Source of the DNA: Sphaerospermopsis sp. SIO1G1 | GTDB lineage: Bacteria; Cyanobacteriota; Cyanobacteriia; Cyanobacteriales; Nostocaceae | Assembly: GCA_010672785.1 (NCBI GenBank) | Contig: JAAHFX010000014.1 | Location: forward strand, 260,840-297,045 | DNA length: 36,206 bases | Direction: 5' to 3' | Part shown: positions 16,570-25,224 of the stretch, piece by piece | Layout of the letters: each line of letters begins with the position of its first letter | Position numbering within the stretch: position 1 is the stretch's first letter | Made by a program: the position numbers and the translations under genes | The notes under the pieces: model-generated | What the model saw: the letters and a program-made list of their open reading frames with translations, nothing else | What the model was told of the DNA's origin: nothing | Database searches by the model: none

Positions 16570-17451
16570 ATGCAACGTCGAAAACTATTATTATATTCCT
16601 TACTATTTATGATGGGTTGTACATCTGGAGTTAAGGTTCAAGATCAACTAGCAATTACACAGCTAAATAACTTGAAACTTGCAGTTACAGATGTGATAGG
16701 AATAGAAGATTTAAAACGTGATTATGGAGATTTACGTCGTACCTTAGAAACTGTATTAAGAATACCCGTCGAATTATTCCCCGTTGATAATTATACAGCA
16801 GCCGTTCCAGCCTTATTATCAGGAAATGTAGATATGGTATTTGCTGGGCCTTCAGAATATTTAATTTTACAGTCTAGAGCGAAAGCTATTCCTGTCATTG
16901 CTGTCAATAGAGTCAATTACCATTCTATCATTGTAGTACGGGCAGATAGTGATATAAAATCCGTTGCCCAATTAAAAAATAAAACCATTGCCATGCGACA
17001 GGTAGGTTCAACTTCTGGACATATTTTTCCTACTAAGTTACTAATGGATGGTGGTTTAGATCCAAATACAGATATAAATATTGTCATGTTAGGTGACAAA
17101 GGTGTTTTAGAACTAAAAAATAAAGTTGTTGACGCTTGGGCAACATCATCAGATAAATATGACAATATTCTAGCCAGTGAAGGTTTATCTGCACAGGATT
17201 TTTCTATCTTAGTAAAAAGCAATTTGCTACCAAGTGATGTATTTGTAGTTAGTAATCAGTTAGCACCTAATTTAATAGAAAAATTGAGAATGGAGATGAT
17301 TAACAATCAAGAGAAAATTCTAAAAAGTTTAGTAGCTGCTGCCACGAACTATAAATATAAAGATGCAAAAATCGTCCAGGCTAATGATTCTGATTATGAT
17401 ACTATTCGTGAAGTATACACAAAAATTGGCCAGGGAAATTATTTACAATAA
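16570..17451 (+). CDS. PhnD/PtxB-like phosphonate-type binding lipoprotein
   Basis: This 293-residue periplasmic-binding protein belongs to the phosphate/phosphite/phosphonate group. A lipobox sits at MMGC with Cys17, so it is probably a lipoprotein. NLKLAVTDVIGIEDLKRDYG opens lobe one, DMVFAGPSEYLIL (88-100) is the hinge-side motif, and VGSTSGHIFPTKLLMD (145-160) is the anion-binding loop typical of PhnD-like proteins. No ABC permease or ATPase gene is adjacent. Instead a membrane histidine kinase follows after 17 bases in the same direction, so the protein probably presents the ligand to the kinase rather than to a transporter. Which ligand (phosphonate, phosphite, other oxyanion) cannot be read from sequence. 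Confidence 0.85.
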   Translation: MQRRKLLLYSLLFMMGCTSGVKVQDQLAITQLNNLKLAVTDVIGIEDLKRDYGDLRRTLETVLRIPVELFPVDNYTAAVPALLSGNVDMVFAGPSEYLILQSRAKAIPVIAVNRVNYHSIIVVRADSDIKSVAQLKNKTIAMRQVGSTSGHIFPTKLLMDGGLDPNTDINIVMLGDKGVLELKNKVVDAWATSSDKYDNILASEGLSAQDFSILVKSNLLPSDVFVVSNQLAPNLIEKLRMEMINNQEKILKSLVAAATNYKYKDAKIVQANDSDYDTIREVYTKIGQGNYLQ

Positions 17452-17468
17452 CTGATTAGTTTCGATCA

Positions 17469-19343
17469 ATGAAAAATCTGTTTCAGAAAAAGATTCAAGC
17501 TATTGTCTACTGGATAAATGAATTCAGTAGAGACTGGAGCATAGCTCAACGAATCAGTTATGGTTATGCCGTCACAATTAGTATTGCTGCTATTGGCACA
17601 ATTAGTGGTTTATGGATTGGTAATCACTACGCAGCTACTGCCCAAAAACAGTTCTTTCTATCATATCAACAGCAATCACTACTCAAAGATTTAAAAAATA
17701 TTATCATAACAGCCAGATTGCATCCTCAGAGATTAATTGCTGTTACTAACAATTCTGTTTGGTTGGAATTTGAGAAGAATAGATTTATTAGCGATATCGA
17801 GACAGTGAATCAGAAATTAAATGAGCTAGAAATTTTCATCAAAGAAAATCCTGATGATTTAGCAATAAAATATCAAGATTTTATGCTTGTAGTGCATAGA
17901 TATCGAAAAAATAACAATTTATATAGTGAAAAAATTCATAGTTTTTGGGAGAAAATAGAAGTACACAAAAAAAATGATAGTAAAAATCTTGATATTCAAG
18001 AATATCTCGTAAATTTATTATCTGAAGATAGTTATAGTGACTATAATGTTGAGTTTGAAAAACTTGCAGATGATTTAATGGTTATCATCAGACGTGCTGA
18101 TCATCAAAAAATTCAGGCAAATACCAATTTTCTTAATGCTAAAAAATTACGAATTAGAATTATTTTAGGTAGTATATTATTGTCATCTATCATGGCAGCA
18201 ATCTTAGCATTTTATACAACCAAATTAATTGTTAATCCTCTCAAAGCAGTGACTAAAACGGCCAAAACAATTATTCAAGAGTCCAATTTTCAAATTAGAA
18301 CTGACGTACAAAGAAATGATGAAGTAGGGGTATTAGCAATATCTTTAAATCGTTTAGTAGATTGGGTAGAAAGTTATACAGAAGAACTAGAATTCTCTCG
18401 TAAAACATTAGAACAAAGAGTAGAAGAAAGAACTCAAGAACTTCAACAAGCACAGAGAACATTAGAGCAAAGAGTAGAGGAAAGAACTCAAGAACTCCAA
18501 CAAGCATTGCAAAATTTAAAAGAAACTCAAGGACAGTTAATACAAACAGAAAAAATGTCTTCTTTAGGACAAATGGTGGCAGGAATAGCTCATGAAATCA
18601 ATAATCCTGTAAATTTTATTTATGGGAATATTCAATGTTATGAAAATTATTTTCAAGATTTAATTGATTTATTAAATGTATATCAACAACAGTATCCTGA
18701 GCCAAATTATGTAATTAAGGATAAAATTGAAGAAATAGATTTGGATTTTCTGATAGAAGATATATCAAAGTTAATGTTTTCCATGAAGTTAGGATCTAAA
18801 CGGATTCGGGAAATAGTTTTATCTTTGCGTAACTTCTCTCGCTTAGATGAATCAGAAATGAAGAGAGTAGATATTCATGAAGGTATTGATAGCACTTTAT
18901 TAATTTTAAATCATCTGCTCAAACACGATATTAAAGTGATAAAAAATTATACTGATTTGCCTCTAATTGAATGTTATCCAGCACAACTCAATCAAGTATT
19001 TATGAATCTAATTAGCAATGCCATAGATGCGCTTTTAGAAGATAGTGAAAAATCTCATAAACAGATATTTATTACTACATCAACCATCAATGATATGTAT
19101 GTGAAAGTGATGATTAGAGATAATGGCATGGGAATTGCCGCGGATAAAATTAATAAGCTATTTGACCCATTTTTTACTACTAAACCTGTTGGCAAAGGTA
19201 CAGGTTTGGGGTTGAGTATTTGTTATCAAATAATTGAAAAACATCAAGGAAAAATTGAAGTAATTTCAGATGTGGGAGCAGGAACAGAATTCATAATTAC
19301 TTTGCCAATTATACATACGTTCATCTTATCCTCTATACTTTAG
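17469..19343 (+). CDS. Transmembrane sensor histidine kinase (HAMP)
   Basis: The 624-residue kinase has TM1 at about 33-52, a helical periplasmic sensor domain (55-225), TM2 at 228-250 and a HAMP domain (252-305). A coiled coil follows (305-360) with an 18-residue unit repeated twice (TLEQRVEERTQELQQA), then the kinase core. The H-box is AGIAHEINNP with His375. N-box Asn517 lies in NLISNAIDAL. G1 is DNGMGI (551-556), the F-box FDPFF (565-569) and G2 GKGTGLGL (575-582). It forms an operon with the upstream binding protein, which likely docks on the periplasmic domain. No response regulator lies nearby, so the partner is elsewhere. The HisKA insert (about 385-440) matches the common cyanobacterial type. 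Confidence 0.93.
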   Translation: MKNLFQKKIQAIVYWINEFSRDWSIAQRISYGYAVTISIAAIGTISGLWIGNHYAATAQKQFFLSYQQQSLLKDLKNIIITARLHPQRLIAVTNNSVWLEFEKNRFISDIETVNQKLNELEIFIKENPDDLAIKYQDFMLVVHRYRKNNNLYSEKIHSFWEKIEVHKKNDSKNLDIQEYLVNLLSEDSYSDYNVEFEKLADDLMVIIRRADHQKIQANTNFLNAKKLRIRIILGSILLSSIMAAILAFYTTKLIVNPLKAVTKTAKTIIQESNFQIRTDVQRNDEVGVLAISLNRLVDWVESYTEELEFSRKTLEQRVEERTQELQQAQRTLEQRVEERTQELQQALQNLKETQGQLIQTEKMSSLGQMVAGIAHEINNPVNFIYGNIQCYENYFQDLIDLLNVYQQQYPEPNYVIKDKIEEIDLDFLIEDISKLMFSMKLGSKRIREIVLSLRNFSRLDESEMKRVDIHEGIDSTLLILNHLLKHDIKVIKNYTDLPLIECYPAQLNQVFMNLISNAIDALLEDSEKSHKQIFITTSTINDMYVKVMIRDNGMGIAADKINKLFDPFFTTKPVGKGTGLGLSICYQIIEKHQGKIEVISDVGAGTEFIITLPIIHTFILSSIL

Positions 19344-19360
19344 TTTTATTAATATAAGTA

Positions 19361-19608
19361 GGGGATGCTGAATAAACGTGAAAGCATTACTGGTTTTGGA
19401 TTTGAGGTAATTTAAACTTCACAAAAGTGCAAGCTTTTAAGAGGTAGGAACTCGAAAACCTTGCATTTGATTTTGATTTCCAGGAAAAATCGCTCCTCTC
19501 TAACTCTTGAAACTGTCAAGAGTCACCTGTCAAGAGTCTCTACGACAAGACTTTTCCTATGTAAATTATCCCCCTTGAAAACGTCCTGGTTTAAAAAGGG
19601 GGAATTTA
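19361..19608. repeat. Repeat-rich spacer between convergent genes
   Basis: The spacer starts GGGGATGCTGAATAAACGTG, holds CTGTCAAGAGTC twice over (19513-19538), then GTCTCTACGACAAGACTTTT, which matches 12911-12937 inverted. It ends with a CCCCCTT/AAGGGGG hairpin (about 19570-19607). It looks like a decayed transposon remnant whose hairpin may end both transcripts. A 66-codon plus-strand frame here is not a convincing gene. Confidence 0.5.
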
Positions 19609-19631
19609 AAAATGATCTACTTTTTAAGGAG

Positions 19632-20513
19632 TTAGAAAGATCCTGCAATCATGCCACCTAAAATTAAAAAACCGATCCAGACATTTTGACGAAACATTAA
19701 ACCATAGGTAGGAATAGGTAGTTCTGGTTGTAATAAACGGAAAATTTGCCAAATCCAGCCACTTGCAGCAACAATTAAACTCAGCCAGAAAATATTGTTG
19801 AGATGAACTGAAATAGCAACTCCAGCTAAAAGAGTGATTGTACCAACAAAGAAAATACCAACAGCTATAGGTGCATATTTACCGAAAAATAAAGCACTAG
19901 AATTAACACCAATAAGTTGATCATCTTGGCGATCGCTCATGGCATAAATGGTATCAAAACCTAAAGTCCACAGCACTGTAGCTCCCCAAAGTAACCAGGT
20001 GGATGTGGAAATGTTTTGTGTAACTGCACTCCAACTAATTAAAACTGCAAAACCCCAAGCGATGGAAAGGACTAACTGAGGTACAGGAAAGACTCGTTTC
20101 GCGCCGGGATAAAGTAAAATTACAGGTACTGCGGCTACAGATAACCAAAAGCTGAGGGAATTAAGATATAAGGCCAAAACAGCCGCACAAGCTAGGGCAA
20201 TCATACCAACTACAATCCCGACTTTCACAGAAAGACTACGGGAAGCTAAAGGGCGATCGCGGGTTCTCTCTACCTGGGGATCTATATCTCGATCCCACAA
20301 ATCATTGACGACACAACCAGCGGCACTAGTTGCTAAACTACCTAATATAATTACTCCTACTAAGGGTATAGGTGGATGACCCGCAGCGGCCAAAAACACA
20401 GCCCAAAGTGCAGGAATCATTAAAATTAATCTGCCTTCTGGTTTATGCCAGCGTAACAGCCGAATAATTACTAACCATAATGGTTCTTGATGACTTTCCG
20501 GTGTATTCACCAT
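19632..20513 (-). CDS. ubiA: 4-hydroxybenzoate polyprenyltransferase
   Basis: UbiA-type enzymes attach a polyprenyl chain to 4-hydroxybenzoate at the membrane; in cyanobacteria this is the solanesyltransferase step leading to plastoquinone. The protein has 293 residues and about eight to nine membrane segments. The first Asp-rich motif is NDLWDRDID (about 70-78), with the following RTRDRPLAS. The second is DRQDDQLIGVNS. RWHKPEGRLILMIPALWAVF is the typical N-terminus. It is divergent from ppx with 181 bases between, where both promoters must lie. Homologues with different aromatic acceptors exist, but the motif spacing and N-terminus favour the 4-hydroxybenzoate class. Confidence 0.92.
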   Translation of the reverse strand: MVNTPESHQEPLWLVIIRLLRWHKPEGRLILMIPALWAVFLAAAGHPPIPLVGVIILGSLATSAAGCVVNDLWDRDIDPQVERTRDRPLASRSLSVKVGIVVGMIALACAAVLALYLNSLSFWLSVAAVPVILLYPGAKRVFPVPQLVLSIAWGFAVLISWSAVTQNISTSTWLLWGATVLWTLGFDTIYAMSDRQDDQLIGVNSSALFFGKYAPIAVGIFFVGTITLLAGVAISVHLNNIFWLSLIVAASGWIWQIFRLLQPELPIPTYGLMFRQNVWIGFLILGGMIAGSF

Positions 20514-20694
20514 ATTTGCAGCTTTTACATATTTTCACATTTCTAGAATATCCTAAATCCTAAATTCTGATTCCTACGCCTGTTATTGAACTGGAAAAGC
20601 CTATATATTGTTCCCAATTTTACTTAGGATGTAATAAGTGTGGATTAAAACCATACCATAGTTTTGATTATCTATTATTGAGAGAGAGACACAA

Positions 20695-22335
20695 ATGCTG
20701 AATGTAGTTTCAGCTAACTGGGATAGTGTACCCAATTCACCAGTTAAGCAAAATAGAATTATTGCAGCTATTGATATCGGCACTAATTCTTTACACATGG
20801 TAGTAGTCAAAATCGAACCAACGCTACCATCTTTTACAATGATTGCCAAAGAAAAAGAAACAGTCAGATTAGGCGATCGCAATTTAGAAACGGGAGAATT
20901 AAAACCAGAAGTAGTTAAAAAAGCGATCGCTTGTTTAGGAAGATTTCAAGGGTTAGCGAAAAGTTTAGAAGCAGAAAGTATCATTGCTGTGGCTACCAGT
21001 GCGGTACGGGAGTCTCCTAACGGTAAAAGTTTCATCCACACAGTAGAAACAGAATTAGGTTTAAATGTTGACCTAATTTCTGGACAGGAGGAAGCAAGAC
21101 GCATCTATTTAGGTGTACTTTCGGGGATGGAATTTAACCACCAACCTCATGTCATCGTTGATATTGGTGGGGGTTCAACGGAATTAATTTTAGGTGACTC
21201 CCAAGAACCCCGTAGTCTTACCAGTACGAAGGTGGGTGCAGTCAGACTCACCAGTGAGTTTATCACTTCAGATCCTGTGAGTGACCAAGAATTTCAATAC
21301 TTAAAAGCTTACGCACGGGGAATGTTAGAAAGGTCTATAGAAGATGTCTTTTCCCATCTCCAAGAAAATGAAATTCCCCAATTAGTAGGAACATCAGGCA
21401 CTATTGAAACTATAGCGATTATCCACGCTAAGGAAAAAATGGGTATTGTTCCTTCCACCCTCAACGGTTATCAGTTTAGTTTCCAAGACTTGCGGACATG
21501 GGTAACACGCTTGCGACGGATGAACAACGTAGAAAGGGCGGCCGTTTCTGGAATGCCAGAAAAACGTTCAGAAGTGATTCTCGCTGGGGCAATAATTTTA
21601 CAGGAAGTGATGAGCCTGTTAAATGTAGAATCAATTGTATTGTGTGAGCGCTCTTTACGAGAAGGTGTGATCGTAGATTGGATGTTAACACATGGGTTAA
21701 TTGATAATAAATTACGTTATCAAACTTCTATTAAAGAACGGAATGTTCTCAAACTTGCCCAAAAGTATCACGTGAATTTAGAACATAGTGAACGTGTAGC
21801 TACGTTTGCTGCAAGTATTTTTGATCAAACCCAAAGAAAGTTACACAATTGGAGTCAAGACGAAAGTCAATTACTCTGGGCATCTGCTATTTTACATAAT
21901 TGTGGTCATTACATCAGCCATTCTGCACACCACAAACATTCTTACTATTTAATTAGGAATGGAGAATTACTTGGTTATAACGAAACGGAAATAGAAATTA
22001 TTGCTAATTTAGCCCGTTATCACCGTAAATCTGTACCCAAGAAAAAACACGAAAATTACAGAAATTTACTCCATAAAGAACACAGACAAATGGTTGCTCA
22101 ACTCAGTGCTATTCTGAGATTAGCAGTTGCTTTAGATCGGCGACAAATTGGAGCAGTTTCTCATATACAATGTGAGTATGCACCGGAATCTAAGGAATTG
22201 AAGATATTAATTTTTGCAGCCAATCCAGAAGATGATTGTGCTTTAGAATTGTGGAGTTTGGATTATAAAAAATCTGTGTTTGAAGATGTGTTTGGAGTGA
22301 AGATAGTCACAAGTTTAGTTAATTTATCTGCTTGA
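20695..22335 (+). CDS. ppx: Exopolyphosphatase / pppGpp phosphohydrolase (Ppx/GppA)
   Basis: This enzyme releases phosphate from polyphosphate ends and may hydrolyse pppGpp. The 546 residues have the ASKHA fold in the N-terminal half: AAIDIGTNSLHMVVVKI (phosphate 1 loop), ATSAVRESPNG, IVDIGGGSTELILG (phosphate 2) and VGTSGTIET. The C-terminal half is an HD-like helical domain (HSERVATFAASIF, then SAILHNCGHYISHSAHHKHSYYLI). A GAGAGAGA tract precedes the ATG and serves as a weak ribosome site. The length matches cyanobacterial Ppx. A hairpin at 22362 probably ends transcription. Confidence 0.93.
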   Translation: MLNVVSANWDSVPNSPVKQNRIIAAIDIGTNSLHMVVVKIEPTLPSFTMIAKEKETVRLGDRNLETGELKPEVVKKAIACLGRFQGLAKSLEAESIIAVATSAVRESPNGKSFIHTVETELGLNVDLISGQEEARRIYLGVLSGMEFNHQPHVIVDIGGGSTELILGDSQEPRSLTSTKVGAVRLTSEFITSDPVSDQEFQYLKAYARGMLERSIEDVFSHLQENEIPQLVGTSGTIETIAIIHAKEKMGIVPSTLNGYQFSFQDLRTWVTRLRRMNNVERAAVSGMPEKRSEVILAGAIILQEVMSLLNVESIVLCERSLREGVIVDWMLTHGLIDNKLRYQTSIKERNVLKLAQKYHVNLEHSERVATFAASIFDQTQRKLHNWSQDESQLLWASAILHNCGHYISHSAHHKHSYYLIRNGELLGYNETEIEIIANLARYHRKSVPKKKHENYRNLLHKEHRQMVAQLSAILRLAVALDRRQIGAVSHIQCEYAPESKELKILIFAANPEDDCALELWSLDYKKSVFEDVFGVKIVTSLVNLSA

Positions 22336-22361
22336 ATTTTCGTCAAATTTATAGTCTTTTT

Positions 22362-22391
22362 AGGGTGCGTTGACAATGGTTAGCGCACCTT
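22362..22391 (+). terminator. Hairpin downstream of ppx
   Basis: AGGGTGCG pairs with CGCACCTT around a loop of about 14 bases, 27 bases past the ppx stop. Similar GGTGCG...CGCACC hairpins are widely scattered in cyanobacterial genomes, so this may be a repeat used as a terminator. Confidence 0.5.
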
Positions 22392-22413
22392 AATTAGGGT
22401 ATTTTCAAATAAT

Positions 22414-22507
22414 AGGAATTATGCAAAATATCTCTTATAATCCTCATACCTCTGTGTTCTCTGTGCCTGGAGTGGTTCGATTATTCCATAGCTGGTGCGT
22501 AAGTCCT
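22414..22507. repeat. MITE-like element C
   Basis: The right terminus TGCGTAAGTCCT (22496-22507) is intact; the left reads AGGAATTATGCA (22414-22425). The interior (CTCTGTGTTCTCTGTGCCTG) belongs to the second subtype, shared with elements at 28701 and 34454 and, in reverse orientation, 27327. Nothing else but repeats is seen in 22336-22886. Confidence 0.75.
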
Positions 22508-22604
22508 AAATAAATAATGTAATGGAATATTAATAACTCGTAATTTTCAAGATTTTGGAAAAATTACGAATTTACATTTAGAAGATTGGAGTATTAGTAA
22601 ATTA

Positions 22605-22650
22605 TGTCTGAATCAGGATATCCTGGATTCAAGGATTAACAAGATAAAAA
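22605..22650. repeat. Dispersed CAGGAT-type repeat
   Basis: TCTGAATCAGGATATCCTGG is followed by AAGGATTAACAAGAT, a member of the family described at 1896. It contains a small palindrome, CAGGATATCCTG. Confidence 0.65.
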
Positions 22651-22752
22651 TTGAAATTTGGCGTTGCTAATTTTGGATTTTAGTGGAACATCTTGTTAAG
22701 ATTAACTTTTCCTAGTTTCCTGAATATTGAAAATACAGCAGACTTCTTTGCT

Positions 22753-22821
22753 ATGAGGTACAAATCATAATCATGAAATCCTTGTGGGGTGGGCATCTTG
22801 CCCGCTAATAGTGTACCTCAT
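22753..22821. repeat. Small inverted-repeat element ATGAGGTAC...GTACCTCAT
   Basis: Perfect 9-bp inverted ends (22753-22761 and 22813-22821) enclose a GGGCA-TCT-TGCCC hairpin (22791-22803) preceded by GTGGGGT. The layout suggests a short nonautonomous element, and the inner hairpin is a common cyanobacterial repeat. Confidence 0.6.
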
Positions 22822-22886
22822 GACACCAGAAAGCACTGTATATTGATAATCATAAAAAATAAGTCGGGGATATTATAAAAGATTAC

Positions 22887-23885
22887 TTATTCTTGAGCAT
22901 CTATAAATCGTAATCTTGAACTTTGAATATAGTCTTCATTAATTTCAAAAGCCAACCAATTTCTACCTAAACTTTCTGCAATACTACCAGTCATATTAGA
23001 ACCAGCAAACGGATCAAGAACTATATCACCGGGAATCGTACAAAGATTAATGATAAACTCTGGTAAAGCAGCGGGAAATCTGGCTGGATGTGGTTTAAAT
23101 CCAAATTTCTTACAACGTTTTTGATAAATGTCATTAGAAGCTGTATTAGATGCAGAAATAACATTTACAGGATAGATATAATCCTCCAGGAAGACATCTT
23201 CAATAACTGTTGGTTCACCAATTTCAGTCTGATTTTGATCCTCCCTCCCATCAATCATATTCGGAGGAATAGCACCACCTCGATCATGGGAAAATTGATG
23301 AGAAATATCATGTCCTGAAGGTCTAATTTTAGGTTGATAACCATTTTTTAGTAAATTTTGCATGGATTTACTATAGGGTTTCAATACTCTTTTATTATTA
23401 GCTTGAGGATGTGGAGTTTTAGACAGCCACCACACTGTATTGACTGCATCTTTGACTCTTTCTCTGCGGATTGTTACCCATTCGGCTGGAGTTGGTAATT
23501 TTGCCGGATTATACCAATATAATTCTTGAGCTAAATAAAAACCCAAACCTCCTTTTTCTTGAGATTTACATAAAGAAATAACTAATTCAAACTGATAAAG
23601 AGAACGTGCCGGAATTCCTTTGATCCAACTTCCGCCAATATCAATAACCAATGAACCAGTAGGTTTGAGAACCCGCTGAAATTGAGTTGCAAAATCTCGA
23701 AACCATTCAACATATTCCTCCGCATTAACGTTCCCATATTCCTTTTTTCTCAACAGTGCAAAGGGTGGAGAAGTACAAATTAAATCAATACTTCCATCAG
23801 GTATATCACTCATTAATTCTCGACAATCACCTAAATAAGCAGCACCTAAATTTGTAGAATAATAAGGTTTGACATTTAATTTCAT
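22887..23885 (-). CDS. PvuII-like N4-cytosine DNA methyltransferase (orphan)
   Basis: It methylates an exocyclic amino group in DNA using S-adenosylmethionine. The order of motifs is beta class: catalytic motif IV TSPPFALLRKKEYGN comes first and the SAM motif I DPFAGSNMTG last. TSPPF is typical of m4C enzymes. Long stretches follow what I recall of M.PvuII (RERVKDAVNTVWWLSKT, RPSGHDIS, GGAIPPNMI, HPARFPAALPEF), so CAGCTG is the inferred target. The length (332 residues from ATG 23885; a GTG two codons upstream is possible) also fits. There is no restriction endonuclease gene on either side, so it looks like an orphan. Confidence 0.88.
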   Translation of the reverse strand: MKLNVKPYYSTNLGAAYLGDCRELMSDIPDGSIDLICTSPPFALLRKKEYGNVNAEEYVEWFRDFATQFQRVLKPTGSLVIDIGGSWIKGIPARSLYQFELVISLCKSQEKGGLGFYLAQELYWYNPAKLPTPAEWVTIRRERVKDAVNTVWWLSKTPHPQANNKRVLKPYSKSMQNLLKNGYQPKIRPSGHDISHQFSHDRGGAIPPNMIDGREDQNQTEIGEPTVIEDVFLEDYIYPVNVISASNTASNDIYQKRCKKFGFKPHPARFPAALPEFIINLCTIPGDIVLDPFAGSNMTGSIAESLGRNWLAFEINEDYIQSSRLRFIDAQE

Positions 23886-24032
23886 TTTCACTTTTGTAAG
23901 TATATGAGTTAAATTAATTGAACATTTTTGGAAACAACAAAAATCTGTATATTTCTTATCCGTTACCGAAAAATTGTGGTCTCAAGCCTGCCCTTTTAAG
24001 GGTATAAAAAAAAGAATATTCCTAAATTCCAG

Positions 24033-24052
24033 CCTCTTGCTTCAGCTAGAGG
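24033..24052. repeat. Hairpin CCTCT/AGAGG in the MTase-DMT spacer
   Basis: CCTCT-10 nt-AGAGG lies midway in the 270-base spacer between divergent genes, followed by a doubled ACTGAAA word (24055-24070). The role is unknown; possibly a dispersed repeat. Confidence 0.35.
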
Positions 24053-24157
24053 TACTGAAAACTGAAAACTGATAAATGTTAACGGAAATAGCAATGTTTA
24101 TGTAAAATTAGTTAAAGTAATTTTTTCATCACATCTATCAAAGATCAAAATCAACTC

Positions 24158-25198
24158 ATGCAATTGCAACTCAGAGGATCACAATCTACCTTATCTTCCC
24201 TATTGTTAATAGCTCCTTTTTTCTTTTGGGGTACAGCAATGGTAGCGATGAAAGGTGTAATACCTCACACTACACCATTATTTATGGCAGGGGTACGTTT
24301 ACTACCAGCAGGGGTATTAATTCTTATTGTGGCTGCATTAATGGGTAGACCTCAACCCAAAGGATGGTTAGCATGGGTATGGATTACAATATTTGCCTTT
24401 GTTGATGGTACGTTATTCCAGGGATTTTTGGCTGAAGGGTTAGCCAGAACTAATGCCGGGTTAGGTTCAGTCATGATAGATTCACAACCATTAGCAGTAG
24501 CTTTACTGTCTTTGTGGTTATTTCAAGAACATATTGGTATCTGGGGATGGTTAGGGTTAGGATTGGGAGTAGCAGGTATTAGTTTAATTGGTTTACCAGA
24601 AGAGTGGATTTTTAATTTCCTGGGTTCTGGTGTAGAAATTACAACTAATAACTGGCAACAATTATTTACAAGTGGTGAATGGTTAATGTTGTTGGCAGCC
24701 TTATCAATGGCTGTAGGAACTGTACTAATCCGCTATGTCTGTAAATATGCTGATCCGGTAACAGCTACAGGGTGGCATATGATTGTAGGTGCGTTACCCT
24801 TGTGGGGATCATCTGCCGTGATGGAAGTGCAACAGTGGCAAAATTTAGAATTCACTGATTGGTTTGTATTAAGTTATGCCACCATATTTGGCAGTGCGAT
24901 CGCCTACGGTTTGTTTTTCTATTTTGCATCTACTGGAAGTTTAACCAGTTTAAGTTCTCTCACTTTTTTGACACCAGTTTTTGCCTTACTTTTCGGATAT
25001 CTTTTACTTTCAGAAGTGCTGAACCCTATTCAATGGGTGGGAGTAATTTTAACTTTAATGAGTATCTATTTAATTAATCAACGAGAGAAACTAGGTAATC
25101 GAGACATAACTCACAAACAACCAATCTTAGAAACACCTATTCCCAGGGATCAAAAGTCTGTTACCTTAGCTGTGAGTAAATCTGAACCAAAAGTTTAA
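24158..25198 (+). CDS. EamA/DMT-family transporter
   Basis: The 346-residue membrane protein has two EamA repeats of five membrane helices each. The first (about 14-140) begins LLLIAPFFFWGTAMVAMKGV, and the second (about 170-305) includes LAALSMAVGTVLIRYVCKY. The GTAMVAMKG and FQGFLAEGLARTNAG segments are typical of the drug/metabolite transporter superfamily in cyanobacteria. A hydrophilic tail of about 40 residues follows. The substrate is unknown; relatives export amino acids, nucleosides or other metabolites. The gene at 25225 follows 26 bases later in the same direction, so the two probably form an operon. Confidence 0.87.
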   Translation: MQLQLRGSQSTLSSLLLIAPFFFWGTAMVAMKGVIPHTTPLFMAGVRLLPAGVLILIVAALMGRPQPKGWLAWVWITIFAFVDGTLFQGFLAEGLARTNAGLGSVMIDSQPLAVALLSLWLFQEHIGIWGWLGLGLGVAGISLIGLPEEWIFNFLGSGVEITTNNWQQLFTSGEWLMLLAALSMAVGTVLIRYVCKYADPVTATGWHMIVGALPLWGSSAVMEVQQWQNLEFTDWFVLSYATIFGSAIAYGLFFYFASTGSLTSLSSLTFLTPVFALLFGYLLLSEVLNPIQWVGVILTLMSIYLINQREKLGNRDITHKQPILETPIPRDQKSVTLAVSKSEPKV

Positions 25199-25224
25199 AT
25201 ATCATCAATCATTGGGAGAAAAAA

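Noticed and set aside
19461..19661. Plus-strand frame of 66 codons between the kinase and ubiA
   Set aside because: It consists of repeat-rich spacer and the antisense end of ubiA; composition and lack of a ribosome site argue against a gene.
22472..22490. GTGGTTCGATTA, resembling a tRNA T-loop
   Set aside because: It recurs in element E at 28757 as part of the MITE interior, and no acceptor, D or anticodon arms fit around it.
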